DNA of 64,000 nucleotides from an uncultured Bifidobacterium sp. (GTDB taxonomy: Bacteria > Actinomycetota > Actinomycetes > Actinomycetales > Bifidobacteriaceae). Location: the NCBI RefSeq assembly GCF_945269915.1, contig NZ_CALYOY010000003.1:1-64000 (forward strand), written 5' to 3'. The notes beneath the pieces were generated by a model. It was not told the origin of the DNA. It did not search any database and worked only from the letters and a program-made list of their open reading frames with translations. A program made the position numbers and the translations under genes. Below are positions 44,886 through 56,015 of this stretch, in pieces (within the stretch, counting starts at the first letter, position 1; each line of letters opens with the position of its first letter).

Positions 44886-46406
44886 ATGCACGTGATGCCT
44901 CTGAGGAAAGTTCTAGGCGGGACCCAGAGCCTGTCCAGGTGGGTTGCGGCCCTTCTGGCCCTGCTCCTGGGCATGGCCGCCCTGGCGGGGACCGTGGTGA
45001 CCACCGGGGCGCCGGCTCAGGCCTCCACCATCTCCCGAGCGGTTAAGGGAAAGACCTTCAGAATCGCCACAGATACCACCTTTGCCCCCTTCGAGTTCCG
45101 CGACACGACAGGCGAACTGGTCGGCATCGATATGGATCTGATCCAGCAGATCGCCAAGACCGAAGGATTCAAGGTTGAAATCCAGTCCCTGGGCTTCAAT
45201 GCCGCCCTCCAGGCCCTGACCTCCAAGCAGGCCGATGCCGTCATAGCCGGTATGACCATCACCGAGGACCGCAAGCAGGTCTATGACTTCACGGACCCAT
45301 ATTTCGATTCCGGGGTCCAGATGGCCATCGCCAAGGACAATGAAGAGATCAAGGGGTACAAGGATCTCAAGGGCGCAATCGTCGCCGTCAAGACGGGCAG
45401 CGAGGGCGAGGCCTTCGCCAAGAGGAACGCGTCCAAGTACGGGTACACGGTCAAGGCCGTCGACCAGTCCTCGACCATGTACGAGATGGTCAAGTCCGGC
45501 AACGCCCAGGCTGTCATCGACGACTACCCCGTCCTGGCCTATGGCATCACCCAGGGCAACGGGCTCAAGACCGTCACCGCGAAGGTCAGGGGCGGTTCCT
45601 ACGGGGTGGCCGTCAACAAGGGGCAGAACCAGGACTTCGTGGCTGCCTTCAACGAGGGCCTGGCCAAGATGAAGACCGACGGCACTTACAACAAACTTCT
45701 CAAGAAGTACCTGGGCGGGCAGGGGACCACCGGAAAGGGGGCGGCGGCACACAAGCTCAGCTTCTTCGGTCTGGTCCGTCAATCCTTCCCCGCTCTGATG
45801 CTGGGTCTGAAGAACACCCTGCTGATTACGGCCATGGCCTTCGTCATTGCTCTCCTGATCGGCATCATCCTCGGCCTCTGGCGGGTCAGCCCCAACAGGA
45901 TACTCTCCTGGGTCGCCAGGATCTACGTGGCCATCTTCCGAGGCACACCCGTCCTGGTCTGGGCTTTCTTCTTCTACCTGGGCGTTCCCCAGCTGATCGG
46001 CCATAAGATCAGCATCTGGCTGGCCGGTGCCCTGACCCTCTCCCTGAACTCCGGAGCCTACCTGGTCGAAATCGTCCGGGGGGCCATCCAATCGGTCGAC
46101 ACCGGGCAGATGGAGGGAGCACGGTCCCTGGGCCTCACCCGCCGGATGGCCCTGCGCAGGGTGATTCTCCCCCAGGCCGTCCGCATCGCGACTCCGTCCA
46201 TCATCAACCAGCTGGTCATCATGCTCAAGGATTCCTCGCTCCTGCTGGCCATCGGCTTCGGCGAACTGCTCTACCAGGCCCAGCAGATCTATGCGGCCAA
46301 CTTCCGCGTGACCGAAACCCTCTTCATGGTGGGTGTCATCTATTTCGTGGCCATCACCCTGCTGACATGGCTGGCCAATATTCTCGATAAAAGGATGAAT
46401 CGATGA
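44886..46406 (+). CDS. Fused amino-acid ABC transporter substrate-binding protein and permease
   Basis: About 506 aa. A signal/anchor helix (residues 18-42) is followed by a type-II amino-acid binding domain (about 50-285; [19 protein letters not shown]) and then a His/Gln-type permease domain (about 300-500; [20 protein letters not shown] is its EAA loop). Receptor and channel are thus one polypeptide, as in GlnP-type importers. AGGAAGGG lies just upstream; the ATG at 44895 has better spacing than the one at 44886. It overlaps the ATPase gene by four bases. Substrate is probably a polar amino acid such as glutamine. Confidence 0.88.
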   Translation: MHVMPLRKVLGGTQSLSRWVAALLALLLGMAALAGTVVTTGAPAQASTISRAVKGKTFRIATDTTFAPFEFRDTTGELVGIDMDLIQQIAKTEGFKVEIQSLGFNAALQALTSKQADAVIAGMTITEDRKQVYDFTDPYFDSGVQMAIAKDNEEIKGYKDLKGAIVAVKTGSEGEAFAKRNASKYGYTVKAVDQSSTMYEMVKSGNAQAVIDDYPVLAYGITQGNGLKTVTAKVRGGSYGVAVNKGQNQDFVAAFNEGLAKMKTDGTYNKLLKKYLGGQGTTGKGAAAHKLSFFGLVRQSFPALMLGLKNTLLITAMAFVIALLIGIILGLWRVSPNRILSWVARIYVAIFRGTPVLVWAFFFYLGVPQLIGHKISIWLAGALTLSLNSGAYLVEIVRGAIQSVDTGQMEGARSLGLTRRMALRRVILPQAVRIATPSIINQLVIMLKDSSLLLAIGFGELLYQAQQIYAANFRVTETLFMVGVIYFVAITLLTWLANILDKRMNR

Positions 46407-47245
46407 ACCAGACACTGAACCGGACCAAGAGCGAACTCGAGGATTCCGCGATGGACACCAGCCGACTGACCCAGCGCATCCGTCAGACCCAGCAGAGCGA
46501 CGAGCAGGGACAGACCGGGGTGGCCATCATGATCAAGGACCTACACAAACGCTACGGCGATACCGAGGTGCTCAAGGGCATCGATATGGAGGTCAAATCG
46601 GGTGAGGTCATTTCGATCATCGGCCCCTCGGGTGCCGGCAAATCCACCCTTCTGCGGTGCATCAACGCCCTGGAACGGCCGAGTTCCGGCTCGGTCACCG
46701 TCTACGGAATGGACCTTTCCGACCCGAAGACCAATATCGACAAGGTCCGTGAACATGTGGGCATGGTCTTCCAGCACTTCAACCTCTTCCCCAACATGAG
46801 CGTGGCCGAGAACATCATGCTGGCCCCGCGCATGCTCCACAAGACCCCCAAGGAGGATGCCTACCAGCAGGCCCTGGACCTTCTGGAGATCGTCGGACTC
46901 AAGGAGAAGGCGGACGTACGCCCCACCGACCTTTCGGGCGGTCAGCAACAGCGTGTTGCCATCGCCCGGGCCTTGGCCATGAATCCCGCCGTCATGCTCT
47001 TCGACGAGGCCACGTCGGCCCTGGACCCGGAGATGGTGGGCGACGTGCTGGAGGTCATTCGGTCCCTGGCCGAGGGCGGTATGACCATGATCCTGGTCAC
47101 CCACGAGATGGGATTCGCCAGGGAGGTCTCCTCCCGGGTGATCTTCACGGACGCCGGAGTGATCGAGGAGGAAGGGACACCCGAACAGATCTTCGGCACC
47201 CCCCAAAGCCCCAGGCTCCGGTCCTTCCTCTCCAAGGTCCTCTAG
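46403..47245 (+). CDS. Amino-acid ABC transporter ATP-binding protein
   Basis: A 280-aa GlnQ-like ATPase. Walker [13 protein letters not shown], signature [16 protein letters not shown], Walker [18 protein letters not shown]-loop [12 protein letters not shown]. About 40 extra N-terminal residues precede the domain. It energises the fused receptor/permease encoded upstream. Confidence 0.9.
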   Translation: MNQTLNRTKSELEDSAMDTSRLTQRIRQTQQSDEQGQTGVAIMIKDLHKRYGDTEVLKGIDMEVKSGEVISIIGPSGAGKSTLLRCINALERPSSGSVTVYGMDLSDPKTNIDKVREHVGMVFQHFNLFPNMSVAENIMLAPRMLHKTPKEDAYQQALDLLEIVGLKEKADVRPTDLSGGQQQRVAIARALAMNPAVMLFDEATSALDPEMVGDVLEVIRSLAEGGMTMILVTHEMGFAREVSSRVIFTDAGVIEEEGTPEQIFGTPQSPRLRSFLSKVL

Positions 47246-47296
47246 GAGACGGATTCCCTGGCCCGAAAAGCACCGTGTGGAAACAAGTCTACTACA

Positions 47297-47351
47297 GACG
47301 CAGGGGTCCCTGTCTTCGGATTGCGTAACCGAAGACAGGGACCCTTGCGTC
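47297..47351. terminator. Long bidirectional terminator hairpin
   Basis: An approximately 22-bp stem, with one bulge, closes over a 9-base loop. Its inner arms are GGGTCCCTGTCTTCGG and CCGAAGACAGGGACCC. It lies between the stops of the convergent ABC importer and helicase genes. Confidence 0.75.
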
Positions 47352-47358
47352 TGCCGGT

Positions 47359-49989
47359 TCAGATGTCCAGGATATCTTCGATGGGACCGACCTTGTAGGC
47401 GCTGAAGACCACCTGACCGCTGTCCTGGGTGGCATCCAGGTCGACGACACCGACAATCCCCCAGTCGTGGTCCCCCTCCATGTCGTCGAAGATCTGACGG
47501 ACCTTCCAGGTATGGTCTTTCGACTCCCCCTTCTGGTCGATGCTGAAGTAGTCGGCGGACCGGGCCTGGGCATCGGTCCGTATCCCCTCGTGGTCCTCGT
47601 AGAGGTCATCCAGGGTATCCTGCCAGGCCCGTAGGCCATACCCCCAGTCGCCATCCAACTCGGCCAGGCGTTCGGGCCTGTCATAGGCCACCAGCTCCAC
47701 CCGTTGGAACATGGCATTGCGGACCAGGACGATCAGCCCACGCCGGTCCCTGACCACCTGATCGGCCTGACTGGGCGGTGCGGCGTCCAGGCCGGTCCTC
47801 TCCCCTGAATCCGTAACACCTGCGGCCTCCCACTCGTCGACCAGGCTGGAATCGACCGAGCGGACAATCAACCCGAGCCAGGAGACGATGTCGTCCAGGC
47901 GGTCGTCCAGGTACTCCTCGGGAACCGTCCTGTCCAAGGCCCGGTAGGCGTCCGAAAGATAGCGCAGGAGGGTCCCCTCCGACCGGGAGATGCCATAGCG
48001 TGATATGTACCCGTTGAAGTCCGAGGCCGTCTCGACCATGTCGCGCAGGACGGACTTGGGGTGGATCTCATAGTCATTGGCCCAAGGAACATCCTTCCGA
48101 TAGTGGTCGAAGGCCTGGGTCAGCATCTCCTCCAAGGGCTTGGGGTAGGTCACCTCCTGGAGACGCTCCATCCTGTCCTCGTATTCCAGCCCCTCCTCCT
48201 TCATCTCCTGGATGGCCGCATCGCGGGCCCGGCGCTGCTGGGCCTTGAGGATCTGCCTGGGGTCCTCCAGGGTGGCCTCGACCAGGGAGATCAGGTCCAT
48301 ATCGTATGAGGGGTCCTCCGGATCCAGGAGCTCCAGGGCCGCCAGGAGGAAGGGCGAAAGCGGCTGGTCCAGGGCGAAATCCTCGGGCAGGTCGACAGTG
48401 GTGTAATAATTCAGCCCACCATCGGGGTTCCGCTCGGTCTCGATGACATCGGAGTCGGTCAGGGTCTGAAATATCTCATCGGCCCTGTCTTGGAGGTCCT
48501 CCTTCTGCTGGGGGGTCTGGCGGGAATCCTCGATCAGATCATCCACACGGGCCCGGGCGTCGCCACCCTGGTCCACCTCGTTCAGGACCATGGAATGGGT
48601 GATTTTCAAGTGGGGGGTCAGGGTCTCGGGACTGGCATGGATCAGCTTGTCGAAGGTCCCCTCACTCCACGTGACAAACCCTTCCTTGGGTTTCTTCTTC
48701 TTGATCCGCTTCAGCTTCCTGGGGTCATTGCCCGCCTTGGCCACGGCCCTGGCGTTCTCGATTTCGTATTCGGGGGCCTCTGCCACCACCAGGCCCTGGG
48801 TATCGAAGCCCATCCGACCCGCACGACCGGCGATCTGATGGAACTCCCTGGCCCGGAGCCTGCGCATCTTGAACCCGTCGAACTTGGTCAGCCCGGTCAG
48901 GAGGACCGTATGGATGGGAACATTGATACCCACCCCCAGGGTATCGGTACCACAAATGACCGGCAGGAGCCCCTCCTGGGCCAGCCGCTCGACCAGGCGA
49001 CGATACCGGGGCAACATGCCGGCGTGATGAATGCCGACACCGGTCCGCAACAGTCTCTGCAGGATCTTGCCAAAGGCCGTGGTGAACCGGGTCCCAGCCA
49101 TGGCCTCCTTGATCCGGTCACGTTGCTGCCGGTCCGAGACCCCGGTGGCCGACAGGGCCTGGGCCGTCTCCAGAGCGGCATCCTGGGAGAAGTGGACTAT
49201 GTAGACCGGGGTGTCCTGTTCCTCCATCAGGGATTCGACCGTGGCGGGCAGGGGGGTTTCGACGTACTCATAGGACAGGGGTACGGGCCGCGGCGCATCG
49301 GAAACGATGTCCACATCCACTCCGGTCTTCCTCTCCAGATCCTCGGCGATCTGGCTCACATCGCCCAGGGTGGCGGACATGAGCAGGAACTGGGTGTCGG
49401 GAAGTGTCAGGAGGGGCACTTGCCAGGCCCAGCCCCGATCCGGGTCCCCGTAATAGTGGAATTCGTCCATGGCCACACAGCCGATATTTGCCTGCCGCCC
49501 CTCGCGCAGGGCCTGATTGGCCAGGATCTCAGCCGTGCAGCAGATGACCGGTGCATCCGTATTGATATGGGTGTCCCCGGTAACCATCCCCACCCGGTCA
49601 CGCCCCAACACCTTGGCCAGGTCGAAGAATTTCTCCGATACCAGGGCCTTGATGGGGGCCGTGTAGTAGGAGCGCCTGCCGGTGCAGAGGGCGATGAAAT
49701 GCATGGCCAGGGCCACCATGGACTTGCCCGACCCGGTCGGCGTGGACAGGATGACATGATTGCCCGACACCAGGGAGAGGACGGCATCCTCCTGGTGGGG
49801 CCAGGGGGTGATGCCACTCGACTCGACCCACTGGAAGAAGCGCCCATAGATGTCATCATCGGTCAGGTTGCGCGGCTCCCCCATGCCCGGGACCAGGTCG
49901 CCCAAGGAGACGGGTTCGGCACCCCCTCCGATCGTCGAGGTCTCCCCCGGTTCGGATGAGGCGGGTTGGGTGCTTGCTGACACAGACAT
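47359..49989 (-). CDS. DEAD/DEAH-box helicase with DUF3516 (Ski2-like)
   Basis: An 876-aa superfamily 2 helicase. Motif I STPTGSGKSMVALAMHF, motif II MDEFHYYGDPDRG, motif III SATLGD, HHAGMLPRYRRLVE, and motif VI QIAGRAGRMGF are all present, with the DUF3516 C-terminal region from about residue 430. Actinobacterial members are probably RNA helicases. The frame opens at 50034, but ACTGGAGGAC precedes the ATG at 49989 (MSVSASTQPA). A C12/G12 tract lies 48 bases upstream of it. Confidence 0.85.
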   Translation of the reverse strand: MSVSASTQPASSEPGETSTIGGGAEPVSLGDLVPGMGEPRNLTDDDIYGRFFQWVESSGITPWPHQEDAVLSLVSGNHVILSTPTGSGKSMVALAMHFIALCTGRRSYYTAPIKALVSEKFFDLAKVLGRDRVGMVTGDTHINTDAPVICCTAEILANQALREGRQANIGCVAMDEFHYYGDPDRGWAWQVPLLTLPDTQFLLMSATLGDVSQIAEDLERKTGVDVDIVSDAPRPVPLSYEYVETPLPATVESLMEEQDTPVYIVHFSQDAALETAQALSATGVSDRQQRDRIKEAMAGTRFTTAFGKILQRLLRTGVGIHHAGMLPRYRRLVERLAQEGLLPVICGTDTLGVGINVPIHTVLLTGLTKFDGFKMRRLRAREFHQIAGRAGRMGFDTQGLVVAEAPEYEIENARAVAKAGNDPRKLKRIKKKKPKEGFVTWSEGTFDKLIHASPETLTPHLKITHSMVLNEVDQGGDARARVDDLIEDSRQTPQQKEDLQDRADEIFQTLTDSDVIETERNPDGGLNYYTTVDLPEDFALDQPLSPFLLAALELLDPEDPSYDMDLISLVEATLEDPRQILKAQQRRARDAAIQEMKEEGLEYEDRMERLQEVTYPKPLEEMLTQAFDHYRKDVPWANDYEIHPKSVLRDMVETASDFNGYISRYGISRSEGTLLRYLSDAYRALDRTVPEEYLDDRLDDIVSWLGLIVRSVDSSLVDEWEAAGVTDSGERTGLDAAPPSQADQVVRDRRGLIVLVRNAMFQRVELVAYDRPERLAELDGDWGYGLRAWQDTLDDLYEDHEGIRTDAQARSADYFSIDQKGESKDHTWKVRQIFDDMEGDHDWGIVGVVDLDATQDSGQVVFSAYKVGPIEDILDI

Positions 49990-50036
49990 GTCCTCCAGTC
50001 TATCCGCCGGCAACCACAAGAGAGGGCCTTTCATGG

Positions 50037-50048
50037 CCCCCCCCCCCC
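50037..50048. repeat. Homopolymer of 12 C (12 G on the helicase strand)
   Basis: Twelve consecutive C on the plus strand lie 48-59 bases upstream of the preferred helicase start codon, in the putative promoter or leader. Confidence 0.9.
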
Positions 50049-50153
50049 GACCTAGACCGGGAAACGACTGGTGCCGGGAACCTCACACAAACACGCCATC
50101 ACTGGGTATTGATTGGGAACGAGGTACACGATATCGGGCTGCCGCATACAGAG

Positions 50154-50209
50154 GGCGCCCCCGCCAGGACAAGCCCGGTCATGACCGGCCTGCCGTATGC
50201 GGGGGCGCC
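50154..50209 (-). terminator. Terminator of the glu operon
   Basis: GGCGCCCCCGC (50154-50164) pairs perfectly with GCGGGGGCGCC (50199-50209). Inside lies a second palindrome, CCGGTCATGACCGG (50175-50188), giving a nested two-stem structure just beyond the gluD stop. Confidence 0.6.
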
Positions 50210-50226
50210 GCGTTCGGGAACCTTCC

Positions 50227-51414
50227 TCAGGACTCCTTGTCCGGAGTGTCCGAAGAACCCTTGGAGTGGCCGTTCCCCTTCTTCTTCCCCTTGCCGCCCT
50301 TGACCTTATGCGGGGGGGAAGGCTTGAGGAATTCAGGGATATCCAGGCTCTTCGGGTCGACCAGCGTATCCGGCTGTGTCCTGTCATACCCCTGGATGTA
50401 CCTGGTCTTCTTCCAATGCTTGATGGAGGCGTTGGAGCCGCGGTGGTGGGCGTGGTACTGCCTGGGGGCGCCACCGTACTTGTCCTCGTCAACCTCCTTG
50501 GCCACGGCGATCTGGTTGACATTCGACGGATCCATGATGGCCAGGGGGGCCACAGGCTCCACGAAGTCGGCCGGGGCCGCCGTCCGCTCCTGCATCTTCT
50601 TGGGCAGCCACCTGGCGAAGTGCGAGAGAAGGAAGCAAACGAGGAAGTAGATCACGGCCGCTACGACCAGGGTCTGGAGAATGTTGAAATACATGGATCC
50701 CAGGCGCCGTGACTCCTGGAGGAGGTCGGTATACATGATGATGGAGCCCAGGGCCGTATCCTTGAGGACCACGACCAGCTGGGTCACGGCCGCCGGCAGC
50801 ATGGCGTAGACCGCCTGGGGCACCTCAATCTGCATCAGGGACTGGGTCCTGGTCAGTCCAAGGGCCAGGGAGGCCTCACGCTGTCCATTGGGGAGATTGC
50901 CCACACCAGAGCGGATCAGCTCGGCCACGACCGAACCGTTGTACAGGATCAGTCCCAGGACCACGGCCCAGTAGGAGGCCTCGCTGACACCCGAGAAGGC
51001 GAACCAGCGCCAGAAGAAGATCATCAGCATCAGCACGGGCACGGCCCTGCAGAATTCGACGATCACCCCGGAAACCGTCCGGAGGATGAGATTTGGCAGG
51101 AGACGCCCGATGCCGAAGATGAAACCGAAGAGGACGGACCCGATCACCGCCAGCACCGAGGCCTTGATGGTCAGCCACAGGCCCGGCAGGTAAAAGTCCG
51201 ACCAGGCCTCGTAATCCAGGGCGGGCTTCCAGAGCTCCCAACTGAGCTGGTTCTCCCCATCCGGCGGATTGTGCAGGCGCATCAGGATCATGAGGATGAC
51301 CAGGGCGAAGATCACCGCCGCAATCAGGTTGGCGATGCGGATGGTGCGACGACCCTTGGGACCGGGCTGGTCGAAGAGGAGCGAACTTTCGTTTGTCTGT
51401 GCCATCCGGGTCAC
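50227..51414 (-). CDS. gluD: Glutamate ABC transporter permease GluD
   Basis: A 395-aa His/Glu-type permease, the last gene of a gluABCD-order operon. A membrane region of about five helices spans residues 20-285; the EAA loop contains REASLALGLTRTQSLMQIEV. About 110 extra C-terminal residues follow, ending in a lysine/glycine-rich stretch (HKVKGGKGKKKGNGHSKG). This tail is unusual and probably cytoplasmic. The start overlaps the gluC stop by four bases. Confidence 0.88.
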   Translation of the reverse strand: MTRMAQTNESSLLFDQPGPKGRRTIRIANLIAAVIFALVILMILMRLHNPPDGENQLSWELWKPALDYEAWSDFYLPGLWLTIKASVLAVIGSVLFGFIFGIGRLLPNLILRTVSGVIVEFCRAVPVLMLMIFFWRWFAFSGVSEASYWAVVLGLILYNGSVVAELIRSGVGNLPNGQREASLALGLTRTQSLMQIEVPQAVYAMLPAAVTQLVVVLKDTALGSIIMYTDLLQESRRLGSMYFNILQTLVVAAVIYFLVCFLLSHFARWLPKKMQERTAAPADFVEPVAPLAIMDPSNVNQIAVAKEVDEDKYGGAPRQYHAHHRGSNASIKHWKKTRYIQGYDRTQPDTLVDPKSLDIPEFLKPSPPHKVKGGKGKKKGNGHSKGSSDTPDKES

Positions 51415-52088
51415 CTCCTCACAGCGAGCTTGTTGGACAGGAAGGTGGTCAGGGCCCCGATGGGCAGAACCAGGATCACATACCCCAGGGCGAAGATCAG
51501 GAAGATGGCCACGATGGAATTGGCATGGTACTCGATCATCTCGCTCATCAGGGAGGAGCTCTCAGTGGCCACCGAGGCGGCCGCGGCCACCGTCGAATTC
51601 TTCAGGAGGGCGATGAAGGTGTTGCCCAGGGGGGCCACCGATCCGCGGAAGGCCTGGGGCAGGATGATTTCGGAGGCCGACTGGATGAAGCTCAGCCCCA
51701 GGGCCCTGGCGGCCTCGGCCTGACCCAGGGGAACCGTGTTGATGCCCGAACGCAAGGACTCACAGACGAAGGCCGCCGTGTAGAGGGAAAGCCCCACAAC
51801 GGCCAACCAGAAGAAGTTGACCGAGAAGACGGTCGAGAAGCTCAACTTGAGCTGGGCGAAGACCCCCAGAACCATGAAGACCATGATGATGGTCAGAGGC
51901 ATGTTCTGGAAGAATTCCACATATGTCCTGCCGAAGACCCTCATGGAGGAGATCGGAGAGATGCGCATGACAACCAGAATGACACCCAGAATCAGCGAGA
52001 AGAGGGCGGACCAGAGGGTCAGCTGGATGTTGACCCAGAAAGCGCCCGGGATATTGTACTCGGAGAACAGTTGGAGCACGGAACCCAT
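51411..52088 (-). CDS. gluC: Glutamate ABC transporter permease GluC
   Basis: A 225-aa His/Glu-type permease with about five helices. The EAA loop region contains LGQAEAARALGLSFIQSASE. The frame is open to 52391, but the ATG at 52088 (MGSVLQLFSEYN) is preceded by GGAAGGGGAG and lies two bases after the gluB stop. It forms the heterodimeric channel with GluD. Confidence 0.9.
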   Translation of the reverse strand: MGSVLQLFSEYNIPGAFWVNIQLTLWSALFSLILGVILVVMRISPISSMRVFGRTYVEFFQNMPLTIIMVFMVLGVFAQLKLSFSTVFSVNFFWLAVVGLSLYTAAFVCESLRSGINTVPLGQAEAARALGLSFIQSASEIILPQAFRGSVAPLGNTFIALLKNSTVAAAASVATESSSLMSEMIEYHANSIVAIFLIFALGYVILVLPIGALTTFLSNKLAVRR

Positions 52089-52090
52089 GA

Positions 52091-52942
52091 TCACTCCCCT
52101 TCCTGAGGCTTGGGCGGATTGTACCGGGGATCTGGTCTGTAGTGGGTTCCCCTGGTGTTGTTGTCCAGGGCGCGCTGCCAGGAGCCGTTGGCCTCCATAT
52201 CGGCCAGGGCCGCGTTGATCTTCTTTGCCAGGGCCTTGTCGCCCTTCTTGATGCCCACCCCATAGCGTTCCTGGGTGAAGGGCTTGCCGACCAGTCTGAG
52301 ACGCCCACGGGAGGCGGAGGCCAGACCGGCCAGGATGATGTCGTCGGTGGTCACGGCATCGACGATCCCCGAGAAAAGGGCCGTGGCGCATTCGGCATAC
52401 CCCGGCTGCTCCATGAGCTGGACCTCGCTGGCGAACTTCTGCTTGACGGTGACGGCCGAAGTGGAACCGGTCACCGAGCAGAGGCGTTTCCCGTTCAGGT
52501 CCTCCGGTCCGTTGATCTGGTGATCATCGGTCCTGACCATCAGGTCCTGGCCGGCCACGATGTATGGTCCGGCGAAGCTGACGGCCTTCTTGCGTTCATC
52601 GGTGATCGAGTAGGTGGCCACAATCATGTCCACATCGCCGTTCTGGAGCATGGCCTCACGCTGTTTGGATGGGGCCTCCTTCCAGATGATGTCATCCTCC
52701 GAGTACCCCAGCTTGTTGGCCACGTAGGTGGCCACATCCACATCAAAGCCCACGTAGGTGCCGGACTTCTTGAATCCCAGACCGGGCTGGTCGAACTTGA
52801 TCCCTATACGAATCTTTCCGGCCTCCTTGTCTGACCCGCAGGCCGTCAGGGAGAAGAGACAGGCCAGGGCGCACAGGAAGGCCGTCAGGTTGCGGAAGAA
52901 CCGCCTGGCATGAATCCCCGTTCCTTGCATTGTGTCTTTCAT
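52091..52942 (-). CDS. gluB: Glutamate-binding lipoprotein GluB
   Basis: A 283-aa periplasmic-type binding protein anchored as a lipoprotein. The signal peptide ends in the lipobox LTAC (cysteine at about residue 35). The binding domain begins GKIRIGIKFDQPGLGFKKSG, like corynebacterial GluB. It delivers glutamate to GluCD. An internal ATG four codons in is an alternative start. Confidence 0.9.
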   Translation of the reverse strand: MKDTMQGTGIHARRFFRNLTAFLCALACLFSLTACGSDKEAGKIRIGIKFDQPGLGFKKSGTYVGFDVDVATYVANKLGYSEDDIIWKEAPSKQREAMLQNGDVDMIVATYSITDERKKAVSFAGPYIVAGQDLMVRTDDHQINGPEDLNGKRLCSVTGSTSAVTVKQKFASEVQLMEQPGYAECATALFSGIVDAVTTDDIILAGLASASRGRLRLVGKPFTQERYGVGIKKGDKALAKKINAALADMEANGSWQRALDNNTRGTHYRPDPRYNPPKPQEGE

Positions 52943-52987
52943 TCAACGTTCTTTCTATGACTGTTCAAAGTCTTGCCGCCACCAGAA

Positions 52988-53803
<816 letters not shown>

Positions 53804-53810
53804 AGACGGC

Positions 53811-53838
53811 AGTGTACCCAAGGATTGTTAGCTGGCAG
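53811..53838 (-). promoter_or_regulatory. Possible leaderless promoter of gluA
   Basis: On the minus strand CTGCCA (53838-53833) and TACACT (53816-53811) are 16 bases apart, and the -10 lies seven bases before the ATG. This is a weak -35, so confidence is low. Confidence 0.3.
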
Positions 53839-54126
53839 ATAACGGAACGGATTCCAAATCCACGGGAGGTTCAGGGGTGCGCGAAAGCGCCGGAAAGTCG
53901 CCAAAATCTCCAGGGGGTCAGAGACGGGAGAAACTGTCTCACATAGTGGGCGCAACCAGGCACTGAAACCTGAAATCCTCCCCGCACATCGCATTGCATG
54001 GACTCCTCAGCGGCACACGAAAAGGCCGCCATGACCTGCCCATGGGACTCGAGAAGACCGACACAGAGCATAGCCGACCATCAGATCCGGGGACCGAGAC
54101 CACCGTGGAACATCACAGACAAGAAC
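53822..54126. other. Intergenic region upstream of gluA
   Basis: No gene seen. It contains the 20-base inverted repeat GAGACGGGAGAAACTGTCTC at 53921-53940 (GAGAC/GTCTC arms), 118 bases upstream of the gluA ATG, which may be a regulator site. Confidence 0.4.
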
Positions 54127-54153
54127 GGGAGGACCGAACCTGGCGGTCCTCCC
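54127..54153 (-). terminator. Intrinsic terminator of aspS
   Basis: A perfect 10-bp stem GGGAGGACCG / CGGTCCTCCC with a 7-base loop is followed on the minus strand by GTTCTTGTCTGTG. It is 18 bases after the aspS stop. Confidence 0.8.
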
Positions 54154-54171
54154 CTGCAAGGAATACGGCTA

Positions 54172-55977
54172 TCAGTCGGCCTTGCCCACTTCATCAGGAT
54201 CGTAGTCGACGCCGGTCTCCGCACGCTGATCATCGGAGATCGGAGCCGGGGCACCGGTCATCGGATCCTGACCGCCACCTGACTTGGGGAAGGCGATGAC
54301 ATCGCGGATGGAATCGACGCCCGCCAGGATCTGAGCGGTCCGGTCCCATCCGAAGGCGATGCCGGCGTGGGGAGGTGCTCCATACTTGAAGGCCTCCAGT
54401 AGGAACCCGAACTTCTCCTGGGCTTCTTCCTGCCCGATGCCCAGCACCTTCAGAACCCTGTCCTGGATGTCGTCCCGGTGGATACGGACGGAACCACCGC
54501 CGATCTCCTCGCCGTTGCAGACGATGTCATAGGAATCGCTCATGGCATGCTCAGGGTCCTGGTCGAAGGTGTCAATCCAGTCGGCGGAGGGCATGGTGAA
54601 GGGGTGGTGCATGGATGTCCACTTGGAGTGGCCAACGGCCACATCGTCGTCCTCCGGGTCATCGGTGGGCTTGAAGAGCGGGAAGTCCACGACCCATGCC
54701 AGGGCGAACTCATCAGGCTTGAGGAGACCCTGGCGGCGGGCGATCTCCACCCTGGCCGCACCCAGAAGGGTCTGCGAGACCTCACGCCGCCCGGCGGCGA
54801 AGAAGACGGCATCCCCGTCTTCGGCATGAACGGCCGCCTTGAGACCCTCACGCTCCCGGTCGGAGAGGTTCTTGGCCACGGGGCCCTTGAGGACACCATC
54901 CGTGGAGAACTGAACGTATGCCAGACCCTTGGCCCCACGCTGCCGGGCCCATTCCTGCCAGGCGTCGAACTGCCTGCGTGGCAGGTCCGCGGCCCCCTTG
55001 TAGACCACGGCACCCACGTAGGGGGCCTGGAAAACCCTGAAGGGGGTGTCCTTGAAGTAGTCGGTCAGTTCCACGATCTGGTTGCCGAAACGGAGATCGG
55101 GCTTGTCGGAACCGTACTTATCCATGGCGTCATGCCATGAGATGCGCTGGATGGGGAGCCTGACCTCGAACCCGGCGGCCTTCCAGACGGCGGCGATGAC
55201 CTGTTCGGCCATGGCCATGACGTCCTCCTGGGAGGCGAAGCTCATCTCGATGTCCAGCTGGGTGAACTCGGGCTGGCGGTCGGCGCGGAAGTCCTCGTCA
55301 CGGTAGCAACGGGCGATCTGATAGTAGCGCTCGAACCCACCGACCATAAGCAGCTGCTTGAGGAGCTGGGGCGACTGGGGCAGGGCGTACCAGGAGCCGG
55401 GCACCAGGCGGGCCGGAACCAGGAAGTCACGGGCGCCCTCAGGGGTGGACTTGATCAGGGTGGGTGTCTCGATCTCGCAGAAGTCCATGTCGTCCAGGGC
55501 TGCTCGTGCGGCCTTGTTCATCTTGGCCCGGAGACGGATCGCGTGCTGCATGGAGGGCCTGCGCAGGTCCAGGTACCGGTATTTGAGACGGACATCCTCG
55601 CCGGGCAGCCTGTTCTCCGACTCGTTCTCCAGGGCTGTGGAGACCTGGAAGGGCAGGGCGTCGGACCTGGAGAGGACCGTGATGGCATCGGCGACGATCT
55701 CGACGTGGCCTGTGGAGAGGTGCTCGTTGTCATTGCCCTCGGGCCTGGCCCTGACCTTCCCCCTGACCTGAATGACGAACTCACTACGCAGGGGGCGGGC
55801 AACCTCCTCGTCGTAGATGACGATCTGAACCAGACCGGAACGATCCCTCAGATCGATGAAGGCCACGCCGCCGTGATCGCGACGACGATCCACCCAACCG
55901 GCGACCGTGACCTCCTCGCCGATCCTGGCCTCGGTGACCTCCGTGGCGTAGCTGGTTCTGTAAGCCGAATGGCCCAT
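54172..55977 (-). CDS. aspS: Aspartyl-tRNA synthetase
   Basis: A 601-aa class II synthetase of the bacterial type: OB-fold anticodon domain (residues 15-105, [20 protein letters not shown]), catalytic core with [20 protein letters not shown] and [20 protein letters not shown], a GAD insertion, and motif 3 [13 protein letters not shown]. The C-terminus is Asp/Glu-rich. GAGGAAGC precedes the ATG at 55977; an ATG six codons upstream is less likely. It lies 38 bases downstream of hisS. Whether it is discriminating or also charges tRNA-Asn cannot be decided here. Confidence 0.94.
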   Translation of the reverse strand: MGHSAYRTSYATEVTEARIGEEVTVAGWVDRRRDHGGVAFIDLRDRSGLVQIVIYDEEVARPLRSEFVIQVRGKVRARPEGNDNEHLSTGHVEIVADAITVLSRSDALPFQVSTALENESENRLPGEDVRLKYRYLDLRRPSMQHAIRLRAKMNKAARAALDDMDFCEIETPTLIKSTPEGARDFLVPARLVPGSWYALPQSPQLLKQLLMVGGFERYYQIARCYRDEDFRADRQPEFTQLDIEMSFASQEDVMAMAEQVIAAVWKAAGFEVRLPIQRISWHDAMDKYGSDKPDLRFGNQIVELTDYFKDTPFRVFQAPYVGAVVYKGAADLPRRQFDAWQEWARQRGAKGLAYVQFSTDGVLKGPVAKNLSDREREGLKAAVHAEDGDAVFFAAGRREVSQTLLGAARVEIARRQGLLKPDEFALAWVVDFPLFKPTDDPEDDDVAVGHSKWTSMHHPFTMPSADWIDTFDQDPEHAMSDSYDIVCNGEEIGGGSVRIHRDDIQDRVLKVLGIGQEEAQEKFGFLLEAFKYGAPPHAGIAFGWDRTAQILAGVDSIRDVIAFPKSGGGQDPMTGAPAPISDDQRAETGVDYDPDEVGKAD

Positions 55978-56015
55978 GCTTCCTCGTTCCTCCATAGTGC
56001 TCGCCTGGCCCTGTG

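Noticed and set aside
45017..46415. Long minus-strand open frame opposite the fused ABC importer
   Set aside because: Shadow of a gene with clear binding-protein and permease motifs on the plus strand.
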